Below are positions 7,667-16,490 of a stretch of 33,953 bases of DNA, piece by piece. The position numbers and the translations under genes were made by a program. This stretch comes from an uncultured Bacilli bacterium (GTDB lineage Bacteria > Bacillota_I > Bacilli_A > RF39 > UBA660): NCBI GenBank assembly GCA_944358405.1, contig CALVQX010000005.1:1-33953 (forward strand), in the 5' to 3' direction. The first letter of the stretch is position 1; the number at the start of each line of letters is the position of its first letter. The notes below the pieces were generated by a model. That model saw only the letters and a list, made by a program, of their open reading frames with translations, searched no databases and was not told where the DNA came from.

Positions 7667-9043
7667 ATGAAAGAAAATGCTTGGAAAAAATACCAACAAG
7701 AGGAAGTAGAACAAATTATGGCTTTATGTGAGGCCTATAAAACATTTCTTTCTCGTTGTAAAACAGAAAGAGAATGCGTAACAGAAATCGTTCATCGTGT
7801 GGAACAAAAAGGGTTTTGGAATTTAGAAAAATTGGTAAGAGAAAATAGAAAATTAAATCCTGGAGATAAAATCTATGTAAACAACAGAGGAAAGGCAATC
7901 GCTTTATTTGTATTAGGAACGGATCCTATTACGACGGGAATGAACATATTAGGAGCACATATTGATTCCCCAAGATTAGATTTAAAAGCAACTCCACTTT
8001 ATGAGGAAAAAGAATTTGCCTATCTGGATACACATTATTATGGAGGAATTAAGAAATATCAATGGGTAACACTTCCACTCGCTTTACATGGAATTGTAGT
8101 AAAAAAGGATGGTACGAAGATTAATATTCAAATTGGTGAAAAGGAAAGTGATCCTGTGGTTGGAATTACTGATCTTCTTCCACATTTGTCTGAGGAGCAA
8201 TTAAAAAAGACGGCAAGTAAAGTAATAGAAGGAGAAAAATTAGATATTTTAATCGGAAATTATCCTCAAAAAGATAGCAAAGAAAATGCGGTAAAAGAAA
8301 ATATTTTAACTTTGTTAAAAGAAGTTTATGGCATTGAAGAAGATGACTTTTTGTCTGCCGAAATCGAAGTGGTTCCTGCCGGCTCTGCACGTGATTTTGG
8401 TCTAGATCGTAGCATGGTAATGGGATATGGACAAGATGATAGAGTTTGTGCTTTTAGCTCGTTAGAAGCCTTTCTTAAAGCAAGACCAGGAAAGAAGACT
8501 ATCAGTTGTATTTTAGTAGATAAGGAAGAAATAGGTAGTGTAGGTGCAACAGGAATGTGTTCCCATTTCTTTGATAATGCGATCGCTGAGATCTGTATAT
8601 TACTAGGAGAATATAGTCCTTTAGCAACACGTCGAGTTTTAAATCACTCTAGAATGCTATCAAGTGATGTAAATGCGGCTTATGACCCGTTATATAAAGA
8701 CGCTATGGATGAACGTAATTCTTCTTACTTCAGCCATGGCTTGGTTTTTTGTAAATACACTGGTTCTAAGGGGAAGAGTGGTAGTAACGATGCAGATGCA
8801 GAATATTTAGCAGTACTTCGGAAAATTATGGATGATGCGAATGTTTCTTTTCAAATTTCTGAACTTGGTAAAGTAGATGCCGGAGGCGGAGGAACTATTG
8901 CTTATATTTTAGCAAATTATAATGTAGAGGTTGTAGATTGTGGAGTAGGTGTTTTAAATATGCATGCTCCATGGGAAATTACTAGTAAGTCAGATATCTA
9001 TGAATCTTACCGTGGATATATCGCATTTTTGGAAAATGCATAA
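7667..9043 (+). CDS. M18 family aminopeptidase (aspartyl aminopeptidase-like)
   Basis: This cytosolic di-zinc aminopeptidase removes N-terminal residues, often acidic ones, from peptides. Metal and catalytic motifs of family M18 are visible: GAHIDSPRLDLK (His ligand, Asp), GYGQDDRVCAFSS (bridging Asp), DKEEIGSVGATG (catalytic Glu pair) and NMHAPWE (final His). About 458 residues, the usual length. ATG 7667 is preferred because it is correctly spaced from AGAAAGG; the in-frame ATG 7658 directly abuts that site. It lacks a signal peptide. The downstream small gene starts only 30 bases after its stop and is likely co-transcribed. Substrate preference cannot be read from the sequence. Confidence 0.93.
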   Translation: MKENAWKKYQQEEVEQIMALCEAYKTFLSRCKTERECVTEIVHRVEQKGFWNLEKLVRENRKLNPGDKIYVNNRGKAIALFVLGTDPITTGMNILGAHIDSPRLDLKATPLYEEKEFAYLDTHYYGGIKKYQWVTLPLALHGIVVKKDGTKINIQIGEKESDPVVGITDLLPHLSEEQLKKTASKVIEGEKLDILIGNYPQKDSKENAVKENILTLLKEVYGIEEDDFLSAEIEVVPAGSARDFGLDRSMVMGYGQDDRVCAFSSLEAFLKARPGKKTISCILVDKEEIGSVGATGMCSHFFDNAIAEICILLGEYSPLATRRVLNHSRMLSSDVNAAYDPLYKDAMDERNSSYFSHGLVFCKYTGSKGKSGSNDADAEYLAVLRKIMDDANVSFQISELGKVDAGGGGTIAYILANYNVEVVDCGVGVLNMHAPWEITSKSDIYESYRGYIAFLENA

Positions 9044-9073
9044 GAATAAAGTAGTAGTAAAGGATTGATAGAT

Positions 9074-9334
9074 ATGTATAGTTGGGAAATTAGAGATTAT
9101 TTAAGAAAGAGAAATTATCGACTTGGTGGGGATGAGATTGCAAAAGTAACGAGTTATCAAGAAAATCCTCAGCTAGTACAAATAAGCTATTTCCCTAGTG
9201 TAAATACTTATTATATGAAAGATGATCAACAAGAAGAATTTTATTTCGAACCGATGTCTTATGATGAAGCAGTAGCAAAGGGATTGGTGAAGAGTAAAAG
9301 AAAAGAACATGATCGGAGTGAGAGAAAGGAATAA
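9074..9334 (+). CDS. Small hypothetical protein, 86 aa
   Basis: I do not recognise it. ATG 9074 is chosen because AAAGG lies about 10 bases upstream; an in-frame TTG at 9065 is too close to it. The first 60 residues are mixed helix and strand with several aromatic residues (ISYFPSVNTYYM, EEFYFEPMSYDEA), suggesting a small folded domain. The last 15 are strongly charged (KSKRKEHDRSERKE), perhaps a flexible tail. It follows the M18 aminopeptidase closely and precedes ftsW by about 115 bases. Confidence 0.6.
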   Translation: MYSWEIRDYLRKRNYRLGGDEIAKVTSYQENPQLVQISYFPSVNTYYMKDDQQEEFYFEPMSYDEAVAKGLVKSKRKEHDRSERKE

Positions 9335-9403
9335 AGATGCACTTCAAGCATGTTTTTTTGTAAGAAGTTTGGTGATAGCTGAAGTTGTTTATCTGAATTT
9401 TAT

Positions 9404-9433
9404 TTCATTCTTTTCTTGGAAGAAAAATATACT
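9404..9433 (+). promoter_or_regulatory. Possible promoter for ftsW
   Basis: TATACT at 9428-9433 with a weak TTCATT 18 bases upstream, placed just before the GGGTGAT ribosome binding site of ftsW. Confidence 0.35.
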
Positions 9434-9450
9434 TTAATAAGGGTGATTCC

Positions 9451-10536
9451 ATGAAAAAAACAGATAAACTGCTTTGTGGTGCAGTAATTATATTGGCTTT
9501 ATTTGGCTTGATAATGATCTATTCGGCATCAAGTATTTGGGCTGAATATAAATTCAATGATAGTTTTCATTATTTTAAGTATCAGGCAATCTTTTTACTA
9601 GCAGGAGTAATTATTATGTATGTAGTATCTAGAATTGATTATTCCTTATATTATAAAAAAGCAAATTTAATTTTATTCTTTTGTTTTATTTTATTGATAT
9701 TGGTTTTAATTCCTGGAATTGGTAGTATCCGTAATGGTAGTAGATCTTGGTTTGGAATTGGTTCTTTAGGAATTCAGCCTAGTGAATTTGCGAAACTAGG
9801 TCTTATTATTTTTACGAGTAAATATTTATCTAATAGTAATCGTTTCCTAAAAAGTTATAAGGAAGGTGTCTTTCCAATTTTAGGAATTACTTTACTGTTT
9901 TTTGGACTTATTATGTTACAACCGGATTTGGGAACAGGAATGATTTTAGTGGTATCTATCATCGCCTTATTATTTATTGCTGGAGTTAATATGAAGTTTT
10001 TTATTGGTATGGGGATCTTAGGAGTCATTGGGGTTGTAATTTTAATTGTAATTGCTCCTTATAGAATGGATCGAATTACATCATTTATCGATCCTTGGAG
10101 TGATGCTTTAGGGACAGGCTTTCAAATTATTCAAAGTCTTTATGCGATTGGTCCAGGTGGGTTATTAGGGACAGGTTTTTTAAATTCTGTGCAAAAACAT
10201 TTTTATTTACCAGAACCACAAACGGATTTTATTTTTTCTATTATTGCAGAGGAGTTTGGTGTGGTTGGAGCATTTATTGTCGTTGGTCTATTTTCTATTA
10301 TTCTTTGGCGCGGAATTAAAATTGCTACCAATACTAAGGATACATTTTCTAAGTATCTATCATTTGGAATGATATTCCAAATGATTTTTCAGGCATTAAT
10401 GAATTTAATGGTAGTAATTGGAATGATTCCCGTAACTGGAGTAACTTTACCATTTCTAAGTTATGGAGGTTCTTCTTTGTTAATATCGATGATTTCTATT
10501 GGTATCTTGTTAAATATTGCTAGAAATAGAAATTAA
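9451..10536 (+). CDS. ftsW: FtsW-type lipid II glycosyltransferase (SEDS family)
   Basis: SEDS proteins polymerise glycan strands from lipid II and work with a class B PBP. The 361-residue protein has about ten membrane segments and the family signatures: a YSASSIWAEY-like first helix end, GSRSWFGIGSLGIQPSEFAKLG, LQPDLGTGMI, the large loop with FSIIAEEFGVVG, and TGVTLPFLSYGGSSLL near the end. The start ATG 9451 follows AAGGGTGAT. FtsW, SpoVE and RodA are hard to separate by eye; placement with mraY and a PASTA-type PBP favours FtsW/SpoVE. Its natural partner would be the PBP that is interrupted at the start of this window. Confidence 0.93.
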   Translation: MKKTDKLLCGAVIILALFGLIMIYSASSIWAEYKFNDSFHYFKYQAIFLLAGVIIMYVVSRIDYSLYYKKANLILFFCFILLILVLIPGIGSIRNGSRSWFGIGSLGIQPSEFAKLGLIIFTSKYLSNSNRFLKSYKEGVFPILGITLLFFGLIMLQPDLGTGMILVVSIIALLFIAGVNMKFFIGMGILGVIGVVILIVIAPYRMDRITSFIDPWSDALGTGFQIIQSLYAIGPGGLLGTGFLNSVQKHFYLPEPQTDFIFSIIAEEFGVVGAFIVVGLFSIILWRGIKIATNTKDTFSKYLSFGMIFQMIFQALMNLMVVIGMIPVTGVTLPFLSYGGSSLLISMISIGILLNIARNRN

Positions 10537-10537
10537 T

Positions 10538-10559
10538 TTCTGAATAATTTTATTTAGAA
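10538..10559 (+). terminator. AT-rich hairpin after ftsW
   Basis: TTCTGAATAA and TTATTTAGAA form an inverted repeat (one G-T pair) directly after the ftsW stop. No T run follows, so it may stabilise the 3' end rather than terminate. Confidence 0.3.
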
Positions 10560-10581
10560 TACGAAAAAAAGATGGTATACT
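10553..10581 (+). promoter_or_regulatory. Promoter for the HD/RSH/kinase fusion gene
   Basis: TTTAGA (10553-10558), 17-base spacer, and TATACT (10576-10581) with an upstream TGg that makes an extended -10. Confidence 0.6.
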
Positions 10582-10602
10582 AAGTCTGAAGGAGGATTTC
10601 GT

Positions 10603-12558
10603 ATGGTAAAAAAGGAATTAAAAGAGTATATAGAACAAGTAATTTTTCCAGAATATCAAAAAAATGATAAAGCTCATAATATAGAACATATCGCTTATGT
10701 CCTAAAAAGATGTCAAGAACTAAGTTTTGATATGAGCTTAGATCAAAATATGTTGTATACTATTGCTGCTTATCATGATATTGGACATCATGTAGATGCT
10801 AAAAATCATGAAAAAATTTCTGCTCAAATTATGAGAGAAGATCAAAAATTAAGTGAGTTTTTTTCTCAGGAAGAATTAGATATTATGAAAGAAGCGATCG
10901 AAGATCATAGGGCATCTTCGAAGAGAAAACCTAGAAACATTTATGGAAAAGTTCTTTCCTCTGCAGATCGTTCTACCAGTGTGGAACAAATTATAGCAAG
11001 AGCTTATTTTGTCAATCAAAAGTATAGCTTTTCTGAAACAGAAGAAGAGCAATTAGAAAAAATATATGAACATATTAATCATAAGTATGGAAAAAATGGC
11101 TATGCAAAGTCTTATGTAAAAGATAGAAAATATGAAGATTTTTTACAGGAAATAAGAATATTACTACAAAATAAGGAAGAATTTATGGCATATTCCAAAA
11201 AAGTTATTTGCCAAGAACAAAAAGAACTTGCTAAGGAATTTGCGATAATGGCTCACCAAGGACAAGTTCGCAAGAACGAACCTGAAAAGCCAATGGTGAT
11301 TCATCCAATTAGTGTTGCTAGAATATTAGAAGAATATGGTTATGATGACCATGTTATCGCAGCGGGATATTTACATGATGTAGTAGAAGATACAAATTAT
11401 ACGCTAGAAGATATAGAAAAAGAATTTGGTTTAGATATTGCCAATTTAGTAAAAACTGCATCTGAACCAGATAAAAGTCTTTCTTGGGAAGAGAGAAAAA
11501 AGCATACTATTGAGATAACGAGGAAATTACCCCTAAGAAATAAAGTGGTAATTTGTGCTGATAAAATTAATAACATAGAAGATTTAGCCAATACTTTTGA
11601 AAGAACTGGTATCCGTGATTTTTCCAGATTTAAAAGAGGAGAAGAACAACAAAAATGGTACTATACTCAGATCTATCAGAGCTTAATTGAAAATCAAGAG
11701 GAAACACTACCAATTTTTCAACGTTTCAAACAATCTTTGGAGAAAACTTTTTATAAAGAAAATACCTCTGATTTTTTAAAAGATGTTGTTTTTCAAAAAG
11801 AGACAAAATATTATCAAAAGTTGAGACAACTCCATGCTAAAAAACAAGAATTAGAACATTTAAAATCCTTATGTAAATTAGAAAAACCTTTTGTCATTGA
11901 ATTCTGTGGAACTCCTAGGACAGGAAAAACTACTACGATATCTAATTTATATGATTTCTTTAAAAAAGGTGGATTTAAAACAAAATTTTTAGAAGAATAT
12001 ACTACTTCAGAATACTATCAGAAGATAGAAAAACCTAAGTTAGAAGGATGTAGTCCTTACGAATTACAGATGCATATTATGAAAAGTGTAGCCGGTCAAT
12101 TACAGGCAGCAGTATCTTCTGGAAATGAAATTATATTGGTAGATCGTTCGTTAAATGATCGAGCGATTTGGAACTATCGTCGATATAAAAAAGAAGACAT
12201 GACAAAAGAACAATATGAAAAAGCAACAAAGTTTTTTTTACAACTATCGAAAGAATGGATCGATATGTTGGTCATTGGCTATACGGATCCATTGACATCT
12301 TTAAAAAGAGATTATCAAAATAGTTTAGCATTAGAACCAAGAAGGTTTTTAAATTTGGAAAATATAAATGAATATAATGAAGCATTAGATGCTTCCCTAC
12401 CACTTTTTGATCAAAGTGTAGAAAAGATAGTAAAAATAGATACTACAGACGAATCTCCAAGAGAAGTAGCATTAGAAGTAGCGGAGCAAATTATTCCGGA
12501 AATGAGAAAAAAATATGTTTTAAGTTTAAATCGAACATATAATCCCCCAAATAGATAA
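10603..12558 (+). CDS. Three-domain protein: HD hydrolase + RelA/SpoT-type HD hydrolase + P-loop kinase-like
   Basis: ATG 10603 follows AAGGAGG. Domain 1 (residues ~1-195) is an HD phosphohydrolase: H25 and H29, the H58-D59 pair in AAYHDIGHH, and a later Asp in SSADRS. Domain 2 (~205-375) resembles the ppGpp hydrolase domain of RelA/SpoT: AHQGQVRKN, VIHPISVARIL, LHDVVEDT (HD at 258-259), EFGLDIANLVK and CADKINNIEDL. No (p)ppGpp synthetase domain follows. Domain 3 (~430-650) has a Walker A motif GTPRTGKTT (436-444) and ILVDRSLNDRAIW, as in nucleoside/nucleotide kinase-like P-loop ATPases. There is no membrane segment. The combination suggests an enzyme that hydrolyses and phosphorylates nucleotides or alarmones. 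Each domain call is fairly firm; the joint role is inference. It is transcribed alone, with a promoter before it and a strong hairpin after it. Confidence 0.85.
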   Translation: MVKKELKEYIEQVIFPEYQKNDKAHNIEHIAYVLKRCQELSFDMSLDQNMLYTIAAYHDIGHHVDAKNHEKISAQIMREDQKLSEFFSQEELDIMKEAIEDHRASSKRKPRNIYGKVLSSADRSTSVEQIIARAYFVNQKYSFSETEEEQLEKIYEHINHKYGKNGYAKSYVKDRKYEDFLQEIRILLQNKEEFMAYSKKVICQEQKELAKEFAIMAHQGQVRKNEPEKPMVIHPISVARILEEYGYDDHVIAAGYLHDVVEDTNYTLEDIEKEFGLDIANLVKTASEPDKSLSWEERKKHTIEITRKLPLRNKVVICADKINNIEDLANTFERTGIRDFSRFKRGEEQQKWYYTQIYQSLIENQEETLPIFQRFKQSLEKTFYKENTSDFLKDVVFQKETKYYQKLRQLHAKKQELEHLKSLCKLEKPFVIEFCGTPRTGKTTTISNLYDFFKKGGFKTKFLEEYTTSEYYQKIEKPKLEGCSPYELQMHIMKSVAGQLQAAVSSGNEIILVDRSLNDRAIWNYRRYKKEDMTKEQYEKATKFFLQLSKEWIDMLVIGYTDPLTSLKRDYQNSLALEPRRFLNLENINEYNEALDASLPLFDQSVEKIVKIDTTDESPREVALEVAEQIIPEMRKKYVLSLNRTYNPPNR

Positions 12559-12581
12559 AAAAATTAGTCTTTAGAAAAGAT

Positions 12582-12640
12582 AGCAAGGTAAAAGTCTTTA
12601 AATTCATCAATGAATATAAAGAACTATCTTGCTTATTTTC
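12582..12640 (+). terminator. Long hairpin terminator after the fusion gene
   Basis: Outer arms AGCAAG (12582-12587) and CTTGCT (12628-12633) enclose an inner stem CTTTAaATTCAT / ATGAATaTAAAG, followed by tattttc. The long, almost symmetrical stem could act on both strands. Confidence 0.6.
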
Positions 12641-12659
12641 ATCTATCATAGTATATAAT
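12629..12659 (+). promoter_or_regulatory. Promoter for the methyltransferase-like gene
   Basis: TATAAT at 12654-12659 with TTGCTT at 12629-12634, a long 19-base spacer. It overlaps the 3' arm of the preceding terminator hairpin. Confidence 0.45.
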
Positions 12660-12683
12660 AGAAGATAAAAAAGGAGTGATTTT

Positions 12684-13616
12684 TTGTCTTTATATTTTGA
12701 TATTCAATTAAATCAGGCTCTACGATATTGTGAAGGTTACTATATAGAATCAGAAGCAAAACGATTTTTTCAGATTTATCCTTTTACGACGGAAAATATT
12801 TCTGGTTATATAGATCAATTCGATGTGAAAGGAAAAAAGATATTAACTGTAGGTTCTTCAGGAGATCAAGTAATTGAACTAGCATTACATGGAGGAAAAG
12901 AAATTACTGTAGTTGATATTTGCCCTCAGACGAAAGAATATTTTTATTTAAAGAAAGCCGGTCTTTTATTTTTTGAAAAGTCATTATTTGAGTCTTTTTT
13001 TTGTTATAAAGACTATCCAAGAGTGTTTAAGGATAATATTAATGTATTTCGAAAGTCAAATTTTCAAAAATTAGAACCTATATTACGTTTGTTAGACTAT
13101 GAGTCTTATTTATTTTGGGGAGAATTGTTTAATTCTTACACCTCTGAGATAGTACGAAAGCATTTGTTTTTTGATGATGAAAAAAGAATATCTATGTTAC
13201 AAAAACAGTTGAGATATTTAAGTTCTGTAACACAATATCACCAAGCAAAAGAACAGATAGCCAAGATTTCTCCCACATTTTTAATTGGAGATATCTTCGA
13301 AAATGACTTGAGAGAAAAGTATGATATAATATGGTTGTCTAATATCGCAGTTTATTATCCGTTGGAGCAAATGAAAGAATTAGTGGAACGATTACAACAA
13401 AATTTAAATCCATTAGGAAAAATGATGATATGTTATTTATATGATACAAAAAAAGATACGGTATATCAAGAAGATTGGGCAGAGGTTTATAATTTAGAAA
13501 AAACGTTGAATATATTTCCCGATGCGAAATTAGTAAACTTTTTAGGAGTAGAAGGAATTAGGTCTCAAAAAACATCGGTTCAAGATGCCGTATTAACCTT
13601 ACAAAAAAAGAGATGA
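12684..13616 (+). CDS. SAM-binding methyltransferase-like protein, DUF3419-like
   Basis: The start is TTG 12684, nine bases after AAGGAGTG; no ATG is better placed. A Rossmann-type SAM site is visible: motif I as KKILTVGSSGDQVIELAL (~residues 50-67), the acidic motif II in ITVVDICPQ (~76) and a motif IV-like DIIWLSNIAVYY (~214-225). The wording around motif I resembles the DUF3419/BtaA group, whose known member makes betaine lipids by transferring the aminocarboxypropyl group of SAM to diacylglycerol; I cannot say whether this one does so. The central region is an aromatic-rich helical insert (residues 90-190). 310 residues. Its stop lies 12 bases before the next flavoprotein gene, so the two are probably one operon. 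Confidence 0.6.
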   Translation: MSLYFDIQLNQALRYCEGYYIESEAKRFFQIYPFTTENISGYIDQFDVKGKKILTVGSSGDQVIELALHGGKEITVVDICPQTKEYFYLKKAGLLFFEKSLFESFFCYKDYPRVFKDNINVFRKSNFQKLEPILRLLDYESYLFWGELFNSYTSEIVRKHLFFDDEKRISMLQKQLRYLSSVTQYHQAKEQIAKISPTFLIGDIFENDLREKYDIIWLSNIAVYYPLEQMKELVERLQQNLNPLGKMMICYLYDTKKDTVYQEDWAEVYNLEKTLNIFPDAKLVNFLGVEGIRSQKTSVQDAVLTLQKKR

Positions 13617-13628
13617 AAGAGGAGTGCT

Positions 13629-14873
13629 ATGAAACGAACGATAGTTATTGGAGGAGGAGCATCTGGTTTGATCAGTGCCATTTTTGCCTCATCAAAAACA
13701 AATGAAGTGATTATTTTAGAACGAAATGGAACTTGTGGGAAGAAGATCTTAGCAACGGGTGGAGGAAAATGTAATTATTGGAATGCAAATCAAGATTTAA
13801 AATATTATCATAGTAATCATGAAAGAGAATTGAAAAAAATAATTACAAAGCAAAATCAACAAGAGGTTCTTAATTTTTTTCAGTCCCTAGGAATTATTCC
13901 AAAAATCAAAAATGGTTATTACTATCCTTTTTCTAATCAAGCAGTGACGATCCAAAATGCTTTGATTTTAGAATGCCAAAAAAGGAATATTACAATAAAA
14001 AATCATTCTTATGTAAAAAAAATAGAAAAATCACAAAAAAAATTTATCGTTACTACTACAGAGGAAGTATTCTTTGCTGATAGTGTGATTCTAGCAACAG
14101 GTTCCAAAGCTGCTCCTAAAACAGGTTCGGATGGCAATGGTTATCTTTTGGCAAAATCTTTAGGACATACGCTAATTGAACCTCTACCAGCACTTGTTCA
14201 AATCGAAACAAAAGGAAGTTATTTAAAAGAATGGGCCGGAATTCGTACAGATGCAATCCTTACCTGGTATGAAAATGGTCAAAGAAAAATGCAAGAAACA
14301 GGGGAACTTCAACTAACTGCTTATGGAATTAGTGGGATTTGTAGTATGAATCTAAGTAGATATATTAGTAAAGGGATCAAAAATGGCAAGAAAGAAAAAA
14401 TTAAGATCAATTTTTTGCCTTTTTTATCTTATGAGACAAAAGAACAGTATTTGGCATGGTTAGAAAGCCAAAATCGCATCGTACAAAAAAGGACGATTCA
14501 AGAACTTTTAGAAGCAATTTTAAATTATAAATTAGTTCGCATAATTTTAAAAGAAACGAGTATCCCATGCAATAAAAATTTTCAACAATTATCCCTATGT
14601 CAAAAAGAAGATTTAATAACTCATTTAATAGAATGGAGTGTAGAAATAACAGGAACCAAATCATTTATGGATGCTCAAGTATGTAGTGGTGGTATACCAG
14701 TAACTGAAATTAATCCTTATACGATGGAATCTAAAAAGCAAAAAGGTTTGTATTTGATAGGAGAATTGTTAGATGTAGATGGTTCTTGTGGCGGATATAA
14801 TTTAGGATTTGCTTGGATGAGTGGAATGCTTGCCGGAAAAAGCTGTAAAGGAGAAAAAAATGATACGAATTAG
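13629..14873 (+). CDS. NAD(P)/FAD-dependent oxidoreductase, HI0933/YhiN family
   Basis: Soluble flavoprotein of 414 residues, the usual size for the HI0933 (BaiN/YhiN-like) family. Seen: the dinucleotide-binding GGGASGLISA near the N-terminus, ILERNGTCGKKILATGGGKCN (the family signature, ~residues 35-55), the second nucleotide motif VILATGSKAAPKTGSDGNGY, and the C-terminal LIGELLDVDGSCGGYNLGFAW that closes the FAD site. Start ATG 13629 follows AAAGAGGAG. The physiological substrate is unclear for most members. It overlaps the following flavoprotein by 14 bases, a sign of translational coupling. Confidence 0.92.
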   Translation: MKRTIVIGGGASGLISAIFASSKTNEVIILERNGTCGKKILATGGGKCNYWNANQDLKYYHSNHERELKKIITKQNQQEVLNFFQSLGIIPKIKNGYYYPFSNQAVTIQNALILECQKRNITIKNHSYVKKIEKSQKKFIVTTTEEVFFADSVILATGSKAAPKTGSDGNGYLLAKSLGHTLIEPLPALVQIETKGSYLKEWAGIRTDAILTWYENGQRKMQETGELQLTAYGISGICSMNLSRYISKGIKNGKKEKIKINFLPFLSYETKEQYLAWLESQNRIVQKRTIQELLEAILNYKLVRIILKETSIPCNKNFQQLSLCQKEDLITHLIEWSVEITGTKSFMDAQVCSGGIPVTEINPYTMESKKQKGLYLIGELLDVDGSCGGYNLGFAWMSGMLAGKSCKGEKNDTN

Positions 14874-16458
14874 ACAAGTAAAAGTGGGAATAGAAGGAGA
14901 AAAACTTCCTAAAATAAAAGAACAAGTTGCCAAAATATTAAGGATCAAAGCTTCTGATATTTTGCATATAAAAATTGTAAAAGAATCGCTAGATGCCAGA
15001 AAAAAAGAAAAACTACATTATGTTTATGAAGTGGACATAGATGTCAAAGAAGAAAAAAAGATTCTCTCAAGGATAAAATCTCCAGATATCTTTCCCACTC
15101 CAAAGGAAGAATATATTTTTGAAAAAACTGGGACTACTAGATTAAAAATAAGACCAATTATTGTAGGAAGTGGCCCAGCTGGGTTGTTTTGTGCTTATCT
15201 TTTAGCAGAACATGGTTATCAACCTTTAATTATTGAACGAGGTGAGAGAGTAGAGGAAAGAGTAGCAAGTGTCGAAAAATTTTGGGAAACAGGAGTTTTA
15301 AAGAAAGACTCTAATGTGCAATTTGGAGAAGGAGGAGCGGGAACTTTTTCTGATGGAAAATTAAATACTTTAGTGAAAGATAAAAACTTTCGAGGAAAGA
15401 AAATATTAGAACTATTGGTAGAACATGGAGCTCCTAAGGAAATTCTATATCAAAGTAAGCCTCATATTGGTACAGATATTTTAAGAGAAGTAATCAAAAA
15501 TATTCGCAATAAAATTATTTCTTTTGGAGGAGAATTTCGTTATCAAACTTGTTTGACGGATATCCAAATAAAAGATCAAAAAATTACAGCTATTGAAGTG
15601 GATAAAAAAGAACTAATCCCTTGTCAAATTCTTATTCTAGCGATTGGTCATAGTGCTAGAGATACGTTTTGGATGTTATTGCAAAAGAAAATTGAGATGC
15701 AAGCAAAATCTTTTGCAGTTGGTGTAAGGATAGAACATCCTCAAGAGATGATCAACCAGTCACAATATGGAACTAACAATCATTTACCCCCTGCTAGTTA
15801 TAAACTCACTTATACAACTAAGGAAAAACGTGGAGTCTATTCTTTTTGTATGTGCCCTGGAGGATATGTAGTGAATGCTTCTTCCGAGGAAAAAAGATTA
15901 GCAATTAATGGAATGAGCAATTATAAAAGAGATACCGAAAATGCCAATAGTGCTTTAGTTGTTACAGTAACACCTAAAGATTTTGGAAACGATCCATTAG
16001 ATGGAATGAGATTTCAACAAAATTTAGAAATGCTAGCTTATCAAAAAGGATTAGGCAAAATACCAGTTCAGTTGTATCAAGACTTTAAAGATAATAAAGA
16101 AAGTTATCAATTGGGAAAAATAAAGCCAAGTATGAAAGGACAGTATCAATTAGCTAATTTAAATGATATCTTTCCTAAATATATTACGGATGCACTCAAA
16201 GAAGCAATTCCATACTTTGGATTGAAAATTACAGGCTTTGATCGTAAAGATGCAGTTTTATCTGGCGTAGAAAGTAGAACTTCATCTCCTGTAAAAATAT
16301 TAAGAGATGATCAAGGCATGAGCAATATATTAGGGCTTTACCCTTGTGGAGAAGGCTCTGGATATGCAGGAGGAATTATTACTGCCGCCATGGATGGTAT
16401 GAAAGTTGCCGAATGGGTGGCCAGAAAGTATATATATGAAGGAAACAAGAAAGATTGA
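14860..16458 (+). CDS. FAD-dependent dehydrogenase (COG2509-type)
   Basis: ATG 14860 after AAAGGAG is the likely start; the in-frame GTG at 14821 lies well inside the preceding gene and lacks a site. The protein is 532 residues. The first ~95 residues form a small alpha/beta domain typical of this group (MIRIRQVKVGIEGEK, ILRIKASDILHIKI). The FAD-binding motif follows as VGSGPAGLFCAYLL (~102-115), then NVQFGEGGAGTFSDGKL, and a closing LYPCGEGSGYAGGIITAAMDG. These are the signatures of the uncharacterised FAD-dependent dehydrogenases near COG2509. The function is not established; a redox role with the adjacent flavoprotein is possible. Confidence 0.9.
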   Translation: MIRIRQVKVGIEGEKLPKIKEQVAKILRIKASDILHIKIVKESLDARKKEKLHYVYEVDIDVKEEKKILSRIKSPDIFPTPKEEYIFEKTGTTRLKIRPIIVGSGPAGLFCAYLLAEHGYQPLIIERGERVEERVASVEKFWETGVLKKDSNVQFGEGGAGTFSDGKLNTLVKDKNFRGKKILELLVEHGAPKEILYQSKPHIGTDILREVIKNIRNKIISFGGEFRYQTCLTDIQIKDQKITAIEVDKKELIPCQILILAIGHSARDTFWMLLQKKIEMQAKSFAVGVRIEHPQEMINQSQYGTNNHLPPASYKLTYTTKEKRGVYSFCMCPGGYVVNASSEEKRLAINGMSNYKRDTENANSALVVTVTPKDFGNDPLDGMRFQQNLEMLAYQKGLGKIPVQLYQDFKDNKESYQLGKIKPSMKGQYQLANLNDIFPKYITDALKEAIPYFGLKITGFDRKDAVLSGVESRTSSPVKILRDDQGMSNILGLYPCGEGSGYAGGIITAAMDGMKVAEWVARKYIYEGNKKD

Positions 16459-16483
16459 AGGAAATAAAAAATCATGGTACAAT
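16455..16483 (+). promoter_or_regulatory. Promoter for the YugP-like protease gene
   Basis: TTGAAG (16455-16460), 17-base spacer and TACAAT (16478-16483) with TGg upstream. The -35 overlaps the stop codon of the preceding gene. Confidence 0.75.
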
Positions 16484-16490
16484 ATAAGAA

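Noticed and set aside
9335-9362. Possible terminator ATGC-acttcaa-GCAT followed by seven T
   Set aside because: The stem is only four base pairs, too weak to claim, though the T run is suggestive.
13320-13330. TGATATAATATG inside the methyltransferase-like gene
   Set aside because: It looks like an extended -10 but lies within conserved coding sequence (YDIIW) and no gene starts after it.
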